A stretch of 64,000 bases of DNA from Dehalococcoidia bacterium (GCA_030690405.1 JAUYGU010000059.1:6731-70730), one strand, 5' to 3'; counted from the stretch's first letter, positions 24,699 to 33,674 are shown. The notes: generated from the sequence alone by a model not told the origin. A program made the numbers and translations.

Positions 24699-25661
24699 CT
24701 AGCTGCGGCGTTCGAGGGCGTAGCCGGTGAGGTCTTCGAGGGCCTGGCGGGCGGGGTCCTGCGGGAGGACGGCCAGCGCCTCCAGGGCGGCGGCGCAGAA
24801 GCCGCGGGCCATCTCGTACGACTCCTGGGGTATGTCGCTCTCGCGGATCGCCTGCACGGCCTCGGCGAGCAGCTCGTTGCGCGGTCGCTCGAAGTACTTG
24901 TGGACCGGGTTGCCGGCGGGGCGGCGTTCGATCAGGAGGAGCGAGGGCAGGGTGAGCGTGCCCTGCATGAGGTCGCTGCCGACGGGCTTGCCCATCTCCG
25001 CCTCGTCGCCGGTGAAGTCCAGGATGTCGTCCACGATCTGGAACGCCATGCCGAAGTTGTGGCCGTAGCTGCGCAGCGCCTCGATCCACTCCTCCGGCTC
25101 GGCGGCGACGACGGCGCCGCCCTGGCAGGCGGTGGCGAACAGCGAGGCGGTCTTGCCGCCGATGCGCTGGAGGTAGTCGCGGACGGTCTGGCGGCTGTCG
25201 TAGGCGGTGAGGTCCTGGTTGATCTCGCCCCTGGCCATCACCATCAGCGTCTGCGAGAAGAGACGGATGACGCGGATGTTGCCAGTGCGAGCGACCTGAT
25301 CGGCGGCGTGGGCGAACATGTAGTCGCCGAGCATGACGGTGGTCGAGTTGTGGAAGGCGCTGTTGGCGGTCGGTCGGCCGCGACGGGTGCCGGCGCTGTC
25401 GATAACGTCGTCGTGGACGAGGGAGGCGGTGTGCAGGAGCTCGACGGAGGCGGCGAGCGGCACCAGGAGGTCGAGGTCGTACTCGCCGAAGTGGCCGGCG
25501 AGGAGGGTGAGGGCGGGTCGCAGGAGCTTGCCGCCGCCGCCGAGGATCATGCCGAGCATCTCAGCCAGCGGGGCGTAGTCCACCTGCTTGAGCGATTCGA
25601 AAGTGGCCTCGACGCGGGCGAGGTCCTCCTGGACGGGGCCGTAGAGCAGGCCGGTCCTCAC
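24699..25661 (-). CDS. Trans-isoprenyl diphosphate synthase (polyprenyl synthetase)
   Basis: 320 residues. The start is a GTG at 25661 that overlaps the tatD stop (GTGA), with GGAGGGGAGGAGG upstream. GGKLLRPAL is near residue 45, the first Asp-rich motif DDVID and the second DDILD are intact, and HNFGMAFQIVDD is typical. It makes long-chain isoprenyl diphosphate, likely the side chain of menaquinone used by complex I. Chain length cannot be predicted. Confidence 0.92.
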   Translation of the reverse strand: MRTGLLYGPVQEDLARVEATFESLKQVDYAPLAEMLGMILGGGGKLLRPALTLLAGHFGEYDLDLLVPLAASVELLHTASLVHDDVIDSAGTRRGRPTANSAFHNSTTVMLGDYMFAHAADQVARTGNIRVIRLFSQTLMVMARGEINQDLTAYDSRQTVRDYLQRIGGKTASLFATACQGGAVVAAEPEEWIEALRSYGHNFGMAFQIVDDILDFTGDEAEMGKPVGSDLMQGTLTLPSLLLIERRPAGNPVHKYFERPRNELLAEAVQAIRESDIPQESYEMARGFCAAALEALAVLPQDPARQALEDLTGYALERRS

Positions 25662-26509
25662 TTCGCCTCCTCCCCTCCGGGCGACCCTTCGACGGGCTCG
25701 GCCGCAGGCTCGCCGATGTCGCCGAGGCCGAACAGCCAGGCGGCGCCCACGGAAGTCCGCGAGGCGACTTCTTCGAAGCGTCCGCCGCGCAGGCCGGCGA
25801 TATGCTTCACTGTCTCCACAAGGTAGGCGGGCTCGTTGCGCTGGCCGCGGTGAGTCTGGGGCGTGAGATACGGCGAGTCCGTCTCCACGGCCATCCAGCG
25901 GAGGGGGATGCCGCCGGCGACGGCGCATATTCGGTCCGCCTTCGGGTAGGTGCAGGCGCCGGGGATGGAGAGCATGAAGCCGAGCTGCACGTAGCGCAGC
26001 GCCAGGGTCAGATCGCCGGCGAAGCAGTGCATGACGCCGAGCGGCCGGTCCTTCGGCCAGTCCGGGAGGGCCTGCTCCTCGTAGGCGGCGAGGACGTCGT
26101 AGACCTCCTCGTCGGCGTCGCGGGCGTGGATGACGACGGGGAGGCTGAGGCGGCGCGCCAGGTCCAGCTGGCGGCGGAAGGCGTCCATCTGGGCGCCGGG
26201 CGGCGAGAGCTTGCGGTAGTAGTCGAGGCCGATCTCGCCCACGGCGACGACCTTGGGCGAGTCCGCCAGACGCTCGAGGGAACCCATCGTGCGCTCGTCA
26301 AGGCCCTTCGCGTCGTGGGGATGCACTCCCACCGTGGCGTAGACGTCGGAGTGGGAGTCGGCCAGGTCGACGGCGCGCCAGCTGCTCTCCAGGTCGGTGC
26401 CGACGACGACGAAGGCGGAGACGCCGGCGGCGCGGGCGCGTTCGAGCACGGCGTCACGGTCGGCGTCGAACTGGCGATCCTGAAGGTGGCAGTGAGAGTC
26501 GACGAGCAT
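25658..26509 (-). CDS. tatD: TatD-family metal-dependent deoxyribonuclease
   Basis: 283 residues. The TIM-barrel metal ligands are MLVDSHCHL at the start, GEIGLDYY, IHARDA, MHCFAG, and ETDSPYLTP. It ends in GEPAAEPVEGSPGGEEAK, where AEPVEG is encoded by a family E repeat (around 25685-25705), so the tail is repeat-derived. Stop overlaps the start of the polyprenyl synthase; start lies two bases after metG. Confidence 0.92.
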   Translation of the reverse strand: MLVDSHCHLQDRQFDADRDAVLERARAAGVSAFVVVGTDLESSWRAVDLADSHSDVYATVGVHPHDAKGLDERTMGSLERLADSPKVVAVGEIGLDYYRKLSPPGAQMDAFRRQLDLARRLSLPVVIHARDADEEVYDVLAAYEEQALPDWPKDRPLGVMHCFAGDLTLALRYVQLGFMLSIPGACTYPKADRICAVAGGIPLRWMAVETDSPYLTPQTHRGQRNEPAYLVETVKHIAGLRGGRFEEVASRTSVGAAWLFGLGDIGEPAAEPVEGSPGGEEAK

Positions 26510-26511
26510 GG

Positions 26512-28188
26512 CTACTGTCCGAGCCTCGCTTCCTCCTCTTCGACGATGGATGGGTCGAGCTTCCTGAACAGCGGCTTCGGCTCGGCCAGCCGCTGCCCGG
26601 GCTGGGGGATGACGGGGCGCCAGCCGGCGGCCTCGACGGGCCCTTCGTTGCCGAGGTAGCCGTGGAGCTGCTGGCAGGTGAAGGGGAGGTAGGGGTAGAG
26701 GGCGGTGTTGAGGGCGGCGATGACGCCGATGGCGGTGTGGAGGACGGTGGCACAGCGCTCACGGTCCTCCTTCACGAGGCTCCAGGGGGCGTTCTCCTCG
26801 ACGTAGCGGTTGGCCTCCCGCGCGACCGCCATCGCGGATTCCAGGCCGGCGCGGAAGCGGCAGAGGCCGATGTGCTCGCCGGTGGCGGCGAGCGCCTCTT
26901 CGGCCTTCGCAAGGAGGGCCGAGTCGGCGGCGGTGACGGCGGCGGGAGCGGGGACGGCGCCTTCGAAGTGGCGGTAGGTGAAGGTGAGGACGCGGTTCAC
27001 GAGGTTGCCCCAGGTGGCGACGAGCTCATCGTTGTTGCGGCGCACGAAGTCGCCCCAGGAGAAGTCGGCGTCGGAGGTCTCCGGCATGTTGACGGAGAGG
27101 TAGTAGCGCAGCGGGTCTGGATCGTAGCGCGAGAGGTAGTCGGGAACCCAGACGGCGAGACGCTGGCTGGTGGAGGCCTTGCTGCCGTGAACGGTCTGGA
27201 ACTGGTTGGCGGGCACGTCGTAGGGGAGGTTGTACTTCTCCTCGCCCTCGGAGTAGCCCATGAGCATGGCGGGCCAGATGAGGGTGTGGAAGGGGATGTT
27301 GTCCTTGCCGATGAAGTAGTAGCTGCGGGCCGCCGGGTCCAGCCAGAACTCTCGCCAGGCCTCAGGCTCGCCGCTGCGCTCCGCCCACTCCTTGGAAGCG
27401 GAGAGGTAGCCGATGACGGCCTCGAACCAGACGTAGATGCGCTTGGCCTCCCAGCCTTCAACGGGGATAGGGACGCCCCAATCGATGTTGCGGGTGATGG
27501 CGCGGTCCTGGAGCCCCTCGGTCAGAATACCGAGCGTCCAGTTGGCGACGGCCTTGCGCCAGTGCTTCTGGCCGGAGACCCAGCGCTTCAGCGGTTCGTT
27601 GAAGGCGCTGAGGCGGAGGAAGAAGTGCTCCTCTTCGCGCCACTCCGGGGCGGAGCCGCAGATCTTGCAGCGGGGGCTGAGCAGGTCGGGGGCGTTGAGG
27701 GTGCGGCCGCAGTTGTCGCACTGGTCGCCGCGAGCGAGCTCGTAGCCGCAGGCAGGGCAGGTCCCCTCGACGTAGCGGTCGGGGAGGAATCGGTCGTCCT
27801 TCGCGCAGTAGGGGAGGGACATCGAGGCCGGGTAGATGTGATTGCGCTCCAGCAGGCGGAGGAAGATGTCCTGCGAGACGCGGGCGTGATTCTCCGTGCC
27901 GGTAGTGGTGAACAGGTCGAAGGTGATGCCGAGCCGCTGCCAGGCATCGAGGAACTCCTGGTGAAAGCGGCCGGCGAGCCGGTCCGGCGGCACGCCCTCC
28001 GCTTCGGCGCGGACGGTGACGGGGGTGCCGTGCTGGTCGCTGCCGGAGACCATGGCGACCCGGTTGCCGAGGGCGCGCTGGTAGCGGGCGAAGATATCAG
28101 CGGGGAGGTAGGCGCCGACGATCTGGCCGGTGTGAAGGGAGCCGTTGGCGTAGGGCCAGGCGACGCAGACGAGTATCTTTTCGGACAT
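26512..28188 (-). CDS. metG: Methionyl-tRNA synthetase
   Basis: A 558-residue class I synthetase of the zinc-containing type. It has PYANGSLHTGQ (the HIGH region), GSDQHGTP, and a zinc knuckle with two CxxC pairs (CPACG...CDNCG, CKICG). The KMSKS loop reads KASTS, keeping only the first Lys and the Ser. A C-terminal anticodon-binding helical domain is present; there is no extra tRNA-binding EMAP domain. The ATG at 28188 matches the usual N-terminus; a longer frame continues upstream. A TACAAT box (28203-28208, minus) lies 15 bases upstream of it. Confidence 0.95.
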   Translation of the reverse strand: MSEKILVCVAWPYANGSLHTGQIVGAYLPADIFARYQRALGNRVAMVSGSDQHGTPVTVRAEAEGVPPDRLAGRFHQEFLDAWQRLGITFDLFTTTGTENHARVSQDIFLRLLERNHIYPASMSLPYCAKDDRFLPDRYVEGTCPACGYELARGDQCDNCGRTLNAPDLLSPRCKICGSAPEWREEEHFFLRLSAFNEPLKRWVSGQKHWRKAVANWTLGILTEGLQDRAITRNIDWGVPIPVEGWEAKRIYVWFEAVIGYLSASKEWAERSGEPEAWREFWLDPAARSYYFIGKDNIPFHTLIWPAMLMGYSEGEEKYNLPYDVPANQFQTVHGSKASTSQRLAVWVPDYLSRYDPDPLRYYLSVNMPETSDADFSWGDFVRRNNDELVATWGNLVNRVLTFTYRHFEGAVPAPAAVTAADSALLAKAEEALAATGEHIGLCRFRAGLESAMAVAREANRYVEENAPWSLVKEDRERCATVLHTAIGVIAALNTALYPYLPFTCQQLHGYLGNEGPVEAAGWRPVIPQPGQRLAEPKPLFRKLDPSIVEEEEARLGQ

Positions 28189-28372
28189 CGACTTTCGGTT
28201 GGATTGTAGCATGGGGGCGCCCCATTCCGCCCATTCGCCGCGAGCAGTGGAGTAGCGGCGCCCCGGCGTCTTGGTTCGGAAGCGAGGCCATGTTAGAGTG
28301 GCTCCGCAGACACGGCAACGGATCGAGCCCCGACGAGTCAGTCTTGTCGCATCGAGGACGCATGAACCAGGC

Positions 28373-29152
28373 ATGAGGACGATACCGCTTTTCATCGGGG
28401 CGCTGCTCTTGCTGGCTATGGCGTGGTCCGCTCACATCGCCGTTGGCGCTAACGCCCAGGCAAATCCTGGCCTGGCGAAGCTGGAGATCGACATCTGGCC
28501 GGAGTTCGACCGGGCCGCAACGCTCGTCATTCTCCGCGGCGAGATCGCGCCTGACGTGACCCTCCCGGCGTCGGTATCGCTGCGTATCCCAACCGCTTCG
28601 GGCGGCCCAACAGCCCTGGCGAGCGCGGTTTCAGCCGACGCGCCGCTGTTGACCATCCCGTACGAGCGTTCGGAGGTACAGGTGGATTTCCTGACGCTGA
28701 CCTTCAAGACTGAGACCCGCTTCTTCCAGCTGGAGTTCTATGACCGTTTGAAGACAGATAGCGCCAGCCGGAGCTACAGATACATCTGGACCGGCGACCT
28801 CGTCGTCGGCCAGCTAATCGTGCAGCTTCAGGAGCCCGCCGGCGCCACAGAGCTTTCCGTTCGGCCCGATCTGGGTCCCGACTTTGCCGGCCCAAACGGG
28901 CTTGTCTATCGCGAAGCCGATCTGGGCGCCCTCGAACAGGGGAAGGCGCTAACTGTCGACGTCGCTTATAAGAAGTCGGACTCGCGCACCTCGGCTGAGA
29001 TTCTCGGTCTGGCAACGGGCGCTCCCGAGCCCGGAAACTCCGGCTCAGACGGGGGACTGCCGCGCTGGCTGATTTTCGCCGCCGGAGCGGGCGCTCTTGT
29101 CCTAGCCGCCGCGGGCCTCACCCTCTGGCTCCGGCGCCGCAGTCCTGTGTAG
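28373..29152 (+). CDS. Predicted exported and membrane-anchored protein
   Basis: 259 residues. A signal peptide (hydrophobic core IPLFIGALLLLAMAWSA) is followed by a beta-rich extracellular region and a C-terminal helix (LIFAAGAGALVLAAAGLTLWL) ending in RRR, so the C-terminus faces the cytoplasm. FDRAATLVILRGEIAPDVTLPASV suggests an immunoglobulin-like fold. I do not recognise the family. It is transcribed divergently from metG, and its nearest neighbour on the other side is convergent. Confidence 0.7.
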   Translation: MRTIPLFIGALLLLAMAWSAHIAVGANAQANPGLAKLEIDIWPEFDRAATLVILRGEIAPDVTLPASVSLRIPTASGGPTALASAVSADAPLLTIPYERSEVQVDFLTLTFKTETRFFQLEFYDRLKTDSASRSYRYIWTGDLVVGQLIVQLQEPAGATELSVRPDLGPDFAGPNGLVYREADLGALEQGKALTVDVAYKKSDSRTSAEILGLATGAPEPGNSGSDGGLPRWLIFAAGAGALVLAAAGLTLWLRRRSPV

Positions 29153-29200
29153 GACTCGGGGTACCACGGCTCGGGCTCCGCTAGAAGCGAGCCGCGCGAT

Positions 29201-30070
29201 TCATTGCGCGGGGTTGCCCTCCGTCTCCAGCCAGAGGCGGTAGGCCTCGCGGTGAGGGAGGCCGTAGCGGGCCGCCACCTCGGTCACGGCGCGCTTGGCG
29301 GGCTCGCCGGCGGCGCGGCGGCGGGCGAGCTCCTCGCGGGCAGCGTCCAGGGATGCTTCGACAGGCTCTCGCCCAGGCGAGTCGCCTTCGGCGACAGCAT
29401 GAGCGGAGGCGGAAGCGCCTTCGATCACGAGGGTGAACTCGCCGCGGGGCTCGGCGAAGTGCGCCAGCGCCTCGCCCAACGTGCCGCGGTACACCTCCTC
29501 GAACTTTTTCGTCAGCTCGCGGCAGACGGCGACACGGCGGTCGCCGAGCGCGTCGCGCAGGGCTGTGAGGCTGGCGCGCAGCCGGTGGGGCGATTCGAAG
29601 GCGACGAGCGTGCGGGGGTCGTCGCGAAGAGCGGCGAACAGGCGGCGGCGCTCGCCGGCGCGGCGGGGGAGGAAGCCGAGGTATGTGAACTGGCGGCTCG
29701 CCAGGCCAGAGACGGCGAGGGCGGCGGTCACGGCGGAAGGGCCGGGGACGGGGGTGACGGCGAAGCCCGCGTCCAGGGCGGCGGCCACCAGGTCCAGGCC
29801 GGGGTCGCTGATGACGGGCGTACCGCCCTCGGAGACGAGGGCGACGTCGCCTTCGCGGAGGGTGTGCAGCAAGCGGGGAATGCGGACCGCCTTGTTGTGG
29901 TCGTTGTAGGAGACGAGCCGCTGGCGGATGCCGTGGTGGGCGAGGAGCTTGCGGGTCGTTCGGGTGTCCTCGGCGGCGATGAGCGAGACCTCACGCAGGA
30001 CGCGGAGGGCGCGGAGGGTGACGTCCTCCAGGTTGCCGATAGGCGTGGCGACGACGTAGAGGGTGGGCAT
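29201..30070 (-). CDS. rsmI: 16S rRNA (cytidine(1402)-2'-O)-methyltransferase RsmI
   Basis: 289 residues of the tetrapyrrole-methylase fold. LYVVATPIGNLEDVTLRAL opens the protein, and EDTRTT, SEGGTPVISDPG and PGPSAV follow. An in-frame palindromic repeat (29364-29397) encodes about 12 residues (EGDSPGREPVEA) between the methylase domain and the C-terminal helices. The -10 box (TATAAT, 30081-30086) lies only 10 bases before the ATG, so the message should be almost leaderless. Confidence 0.93.
   Translation of the reverse strand: MPTLYVVATPIGNLEDVTLRALRVLREVSLIAAEDTRTTRKLLAHHGIRQRLVSYNDHNKAVRIPRLLHTLREGDVALVSEGGTPVISDPGLDLVAAALDAGFAVTPVPGPSAVTAALAVSGLASRQFTYLGFLPRRAGERRRLFAALRDDPRTLVAFESPHRLRASLTALRDALGDRRVAVCRELTKKFEEVYRGTLGEALAHFAEPRGEFTLVIEGASASAHAVAEGDSPGREPVEASLDAAREELARRRAAGEPAKRAVTEVAARYGLPHREAYRLWLETEGNPAQ
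29364..29397. repeat. Coding palindromic repeat inside rsmI
   Basis: Same element as in dnaX (20682-20715), in the opposite orientation to the coding strand; still no stop codon. A family E unit (tgcttcgacag) is fused to one end. Confidence 0.75.
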
Positions 30071-30080
30071 GCTCGCGGCG

Positions 30081-30086
30081 ATTATA
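30081..30086 (-). promoter_or_regulatory. rsmI -10 box
   Basis: Minus-strand TATAAT 10 bases before the start codon; no clear -35 box. Confidence 0.4.
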
Positions 30087-30160
30087 CAGCCGCGGGCGGG
30101 AGGGAGACGGCGATCGATGAAGAAAGTGTGTAAACTCGTTTGCGGTTTGGGGACAAGCCG

Positions 30161-30189
30161 TTGACTGGGTTCCTGGCCGCTGCTATAGT
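30161..30189 (+). promoter_or_regulatory. guaB3 promoter
   Basis: TTGACT, 17-base spacer, TATAGT: the closest match to a housekeeping promoter in the window. The start codon is 63 bases downstream of the -10 box. Confidence 0.7.
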
Positions 30190-30251
30190 CTGAGAAAAGC
30201 CTGCCGCCAGGCAGACGGCCCGCAGGTCCCCTTTTCCGAGGCGAGGATGAT

Positions 30252-31388
30252 ATGAGTATATCGACTTATCGAGAACTCCGGCCCGCCTACGGGTTCGACG
30301 AGGTGGCCATCGTGCCCGGCTCCGTCACCGTCAACCCTGAGCTTATCGACGTGCGGCTCGTCGTGGGCCAGCACACGTTCGAAATCCCGATCATCGCCGC
30401 CGCGTTGGACTCCGTGAGCGACCCCCGCTTCGCCGTGGAGATGGGCAAGCGCGGCGGCCTGGCGGTGATGAACCTGGAGGGGATCCAGTTCCGCTACGAA
30501 GACCCGCAGGCGGCCGTCGCCGAGATCATCGCGGCCAGCCTGGGCGACTCGGCGGCCGTCATCCAGCGGCTCTACGCCGCGCCGATCCGCGAGGAGCTGA
30601 TCGGGCGGCGGATACGGGCGGTCAAGGGGGGCGGAGCGATCTGCGCCGTCTCTTGCACGCCCGCCAACACGAAGAAGCTGGCGCCGATCGCGGTGGACGC
30701 GGGCGCCGACATCATCGTCGTACAGTCAACGGTGACGACGGCGCGGCACATCTCGCGCAGCCTGCGCGGCCTCATCTTCGAAGAGCTATGCGCGAACATC
30801 GGCGTGCCGGTGGTGGTGGGCAATACCGTCACCTTCGCCGCGACGAAGGAGCTGATGGAGACGGGGATCGCCGGCGTGCTGATCGGCGTGGGGCCGGGCT
30901 CCATCTGCACCTCTCGCGAGGTGCTCGGCGTGGGCGTGCCGCAGGTGACGGCGACGATAGACTGTGCGGCGGCGCGGGACCAGTACTACCGGGAGAGCGG
31001 CCGCTACGTGCCGGTGATCACGGACGGCGGGATGCGCAACGGCGGCGACGTCTGCAAGGCGCTGGCCGCGGGCGCGGACGCCGTGATGCTGGGCTCCGCC
31101 TTCGCGCGGACGGAAGAGGCGCTGGCGAAGGGGCACTCCTGGGGGATGTCGACCGGCCACGCGGAGCTGCCGCGGGGCACGCGGATCACGGTGGGCGTGG
31201 ACACGACGCTGAACCGGCTGCTGCTGGGCCCGACGTCCAAGACGGACGGGACGGAGAACCTGGTGGGCGCGATCCGCACCTGCATGGGGGTGTGCGGCGC
31301 CCAGACGATCGCGGAGTTCCACGAGGCGGAGCTCGTCGTCGCGCCCTCCATCAAGACGGAGGGGAAAGTCTACCAGCTCAGCCGGTAG
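30252..31388 (+). CDS. guaB3: GuaB3-family IMP dehydrogenase-related protein
   Basis: 378 residues. It has the (beta/alpha)8 IMP dehydrogenase barrel without CBS domains. The catalytic-Cys loop is GVGPGSICTSREVLGVGVPQ, the phosphate region VITDGGMRNGGDVCKALAAGADAVMLGS. The short length and the GVGVPQ loop place it in the GuaB3 group of Actinobacteria and Chloroflexi rather than true GuaB; GMP reductase-like activity has been proposed for some members. Expressed from the strong promoter at 30161. Confidence 0.85.
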   Translation: MSISTYRELRPAYGFDEVAIVPGSVTVNPELIDVRLVVGQHTFEIPIIAAALDSVSDPRFAVEMGKRGGLAVMNLEGIQFRYEDPQAAVAEIIAASLGDSAAVIQRLYAAPIREELIGRRIRAVKGGGAICAVSCTPANTKKLAPIAVDAGADIIVVQSTVTTARHISRSLRGLIFEELCANIGVPVVVGNTVTFAATKELMETGIAGVLIGVGPGSICTSREVLGVGVPQVTATIDCAAARDQYYRESGRYVPVITDGGMRNGGDVCKALAAGADAVMLGSAFARTEEALAKGHSWGMSTGHAELPRGTRITVGVDTTLNRLLLGPTSKTDGTENLVGAIRTCMGVCGAQTIAEFHEAELVVAPSIKTEGKVYQLSR

Positions 31389-31424
31389 CGGGCACCGAAC
31401 GGGGCACGGTCAGTGGGTGAGGCC

Positions 31425-31859
31425 ATGGAAGCGGTTGAGCGCTTCAGAACTCTGGCGCAGTTGCGCCAGAAGTTGGTTTCGGAACCCCTCGTAGACGAAG
31501 AGGAAATAGCAAACGCTGGCTTGGATGACCCTGAGGATTTGTCGGCCTGGCTTGACGCACTGCTTCAAGAGAGGGATCGACAGCGGCAGGCGGAATTCGA
31601 CCGAGTTGAGGAGGATACCGCAATCCTCCTGAGCGAAGCGACTATCGATGAGATGTTAGAATGCCGGCTTGTAAAACGCGAAGTGGACCTCCCAGATTCG
31701 TCGGCCATTCTTGCCCAACTTCGGGGACGCTGCGAATGCGGACATACGCGGGAGGTCCATGACTCCAGCGGGTGCTGGGTGGGACAGGAATGGTGGAACA
31801 AGCTATACAGACGTAACGATGACTTATGCCCGTGTTCTGGCTTTGATGGGAGATGCTGA
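31425..31859 (+). CDS. Hypothetical Cys-rich C-terminal protein, low GC
   Basis: 144 residues from ATG at 31425 (GGTGAGG upstream; a GTG at 31413 is the alternative). The N-terminal half is acidic and helical. The C-terminal part has six Cys and a His: CECGHTREVHDSSGCW, then DLCPCSGFDGRC, which looks like a small zinc-binding module. AT-rich codons separate it from the core genes around it. Not recognised. Confidence 0.6.
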   Translation: MEAVERFRTLAQLRQKLVSEPLVDEEEIANAGLDDPEDLSAWLDALLQERDRQRQAEFDRVEEDTAILLSEATIDEMLECRLVKREVDLPDSSAILAQLRGRCECGHTREVHDSSGCWVGQEWWNKLYRRNDDLCPCSGFDGRC

Positions 31860-31893
31860 TGGGCGAGCCGATTGGATATCAGGAGATCCAGAC

Positions 31894-32133
31894 ATGAGTC
31901 GTCCAGAAGATTTCGAGGTCTACAGGCGCGCCACGGCAGTCTGGCAGAAGGCTCTCAAGGAAGCCATGCGAGTCAGACGCAAATACCTCACGGTTATCGA
32001 GGGCGAGGCGGCGCGAGTGGTATTTCCCCCTGCCATAGACTTTGCGGAGTTGCAGGAGGCCGACAGGAAGGAAAAAGAGGCACGGAAGGCGTACGTGTCC
32101 GCTCGTAGACGCGTCTTAGCACGGGACGATTGA
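31894..32133 (+). CDS. Small hypothetical helical protein, low GC
   Basis: 79 residues. AGGAG lies eight bases before the ATG. It is helical and basic, with WQKALKEAMRVRRKYLTV near the N-terminus and an acidic/basic coiled-coil-like stretch ELQEADRKEKEARKAY. It follows the Cys-rich gene by 34 bases, likely one transcript. Function unknown. Confidence 0.55.
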   Translation: MSRPEDFEVYRRATAVWQKALKEAMRVRRKYLTVIEGEAARVVFPPAIDFAELQEADRKEKEARKAYVSARRRVLARDD

Positions 32134-32215
32134 GCTGCACGACGTGGTGGCGAACGACGCGCACGCAGCGGACTGATGCGACTCACCGCCTCGCGCGGCA
32201 CCTGTTTCTGTGCCA

Positions 32216-32497
32216 TCACGGATTATGCTTTCCTCGGTCGGTAGCTTCTTCGCTGCTCTCCGAATCGTCGCTGCTGCTGTCGTCCGCGCTAATCCCCCTG
32301 CGCCGCAGCGTCTCTCTTGCCTCCTCTTCACTCCCGTGCACAACAGTCCTAAAGTCGTTCCAGAACTGCTCAGCTTTAGGGTCACGGTATCGTCCGCTAA
32401 GAGTCTTATCTCGCCCGTCACCGAGGAAGCGCCAGATTAGGAACCGGAACCCAACGATGAATCCCACTCCTAAGAATAGATACACCACGGCGTCCAT
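32216..32497 (-). CDS. Small membrane protein
   Basis: 93 residues. A single N-terminal membrane helix (VVYLFLGVGFIVGFRFLIW) is followed by a soluble segment with EEEARETLRRR and a Ser/Asp/Glu-rich tail (DDSSSDDSESSEE). Low GC, convergent to the pair before it. Function unknown. Confidence 0.55.
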   Translation of the reverse strand: MDAVVYLFLGVGFIVGFRFLIWRFLGDGRDKTLSGRYRDPKAEQFWNDFRTVVHGSEEEARETLRRRGISADDSSSDDSESSEEATDRGKHNP

Positions 32498-32627
32498 CTA
32501 CAGAACCTCCGCAGGAAGCGCCCCGCCGCTACATTCTACACTTACGCAGAGGTTGAGCGTGAGTGACGGGAGTCACAAACGGCGGGAACTCGCGGAACGA
32601 CCAATTCCGCGGTGAGTCCGAGCGGGG

Positions 32628-32694
32628 GCGAGATTCTTCGCTCAGGTGCGCCGGCCGGCAGCGGAGCCTGATTCGTGGTCTCTCAGAATGACAG
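32628..32694. repeat. Interspersed repeat family A, short copy
   Basis: cgagattcttcgctcag and tctcagaatgacag arms. The 32498-32797 gap holds no gene, only this copy and the family E block that follows. Confidence 0.85.
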
Positions 32695-32699
32695 GGGTG

Positions 32700-32796
32700 G
32701 GCTCGTCCTTCTATCCGCTCGTGGTGAGCCTGTCGAACCATGAGCGGAAGGTTGTGGCTCCGCTCGCCCTTCGACAGGCTCAGGGTGAGCGGGAAC
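32700..32796. repeat. Family E repeat block
   Basis: cgctcgtggtgagcctgtcg, ccatgagcgg, then cccttcgacaggctcagggt and gagcggg. The pair reads in opposite orientations, forming a long imperfect hairpin. Confidence 0.65.
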
Positions 32797-32797
32797 G

Positions 32798-33652
32798 CTA
32801 CCTGTAGACCACGAGCACGCGGTCAAGGCCCGAAAGGTCCTGCTCGATCGCGATCTGCGCCTGCGGGAAGTACGTCCGCGCGAGGGCGAGGGCGGCCTCG
32901 CCCTGCTCTTCGCCGATCTCGGCGAAGAGGGCGCCGCCGGGATTCAGGTAGGCCGGGGCGTCCCGCAGCAGCCGCTCGATGAGCCGGAGGCCGTCGGGGC
33001 CGCCGTCCAGGCCGAGGCGGGGCTCGTGCTCGCGGATCTCCGGGGGCAAGGCCTCGAAGTCCGCGCTGCGGACGTAGGGGAGGTTGGCGGCGATGACGTC
33101 GACCCGCACCTCGAGCGGCGCCAGGAGATCGCCCTGGCAGAAGTCAATGCGCTCCGCGACGCCGTGGCGTTCGGCGTTGCGGCGGGCAAGGGCGAGCGCA
33201 TCCGGCGAGACGTCGACGGCGATGACCTCGGACTGCGGCAGGCTCACCGCCAGCGCCACGGCGATGGCGCCGCAGCCGACGCCGATATCGGCGATCCGCA
33301 GCGTGGCGAGCCCGCGCTCGCTCACGAAGCCGAGCACGAGCTCCACCAGCGTCTCGGTCTCCGGGCGGGGGATGATCGCGGCGGGCGCGACCTCGAACTC
33401 CAGGCCGAAGAACTCCTTGCGGCCCAGGATGTAGGGGACAGGCTCGTGGGCGAGGCGGCGGCGCAGGAACGCATCGAAGGCGGTGGCGGCATCAGGCGGG
33501 AGGTCGTCGGAGAGGCGCTGGTAGAGGTGTGCGCGGTCGATGCCCAGGGCGTGGGCGAGGAGGATCTCCGCCTCCAGGACCGCCTCGTCGCTGCCGGCTG
33601 CGGCGAGCGTCTGTGAGGCGCGACGGAGGGCTTCGCGGAGGGTTTCGGTCAC
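32798..33652 (-). CDS. prmC: Peptide chain release factor N5-glutamine methyltransferase PrmC
   Basis: 284 residues. The N-terminal helical domain includes LAHALGIDRAHLY, the methylase core has IADIGVGCGAIAVALA, and the substrate motif reads NLPYV in place of the usual NPPY. PYILGRKEFFGLEF is diagnostic. Substrate: the GGQ Gln of RF1, whose gene prfA lies directly upstream, as in many bacteria. A family A element of about 65 bp lies between them. Confidence 0.92.
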   Translation of the reverse strand: MTETLREALRRASQTLAAAGSDEAVLEAEILLAHALGIDRAHLYQRLSDDLPPDAATAFDAFLRRRLAHEPVPYILGRKEFFGLEFEVAPAAIIPRPETETLVELVLGFVSERGLATLRIADIGVGCGAIAVALAVSLPQSEVIAVDVSPDALALARRNAERHGVAERIDFCQGDLLAPLEVRVDVIAANLPYVRSADFEALPPEIREHEPRLGLDGGPDGLRLIERLLRDAPAYLNPGGALFAEIGEEQGEAALALARTYFPQAQIAIEQDLSGLDRVLVVYR

Positions 33653-33674
33653 GGGGTCATCTTACGACAGGCCT

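Noticed and set aside
26662..28209. A 515-codon open frame antisense to metG
   Set aside because: Gly/Val/Ala-rich shadow of the metG coding strand; metG has all synthetase motifs.
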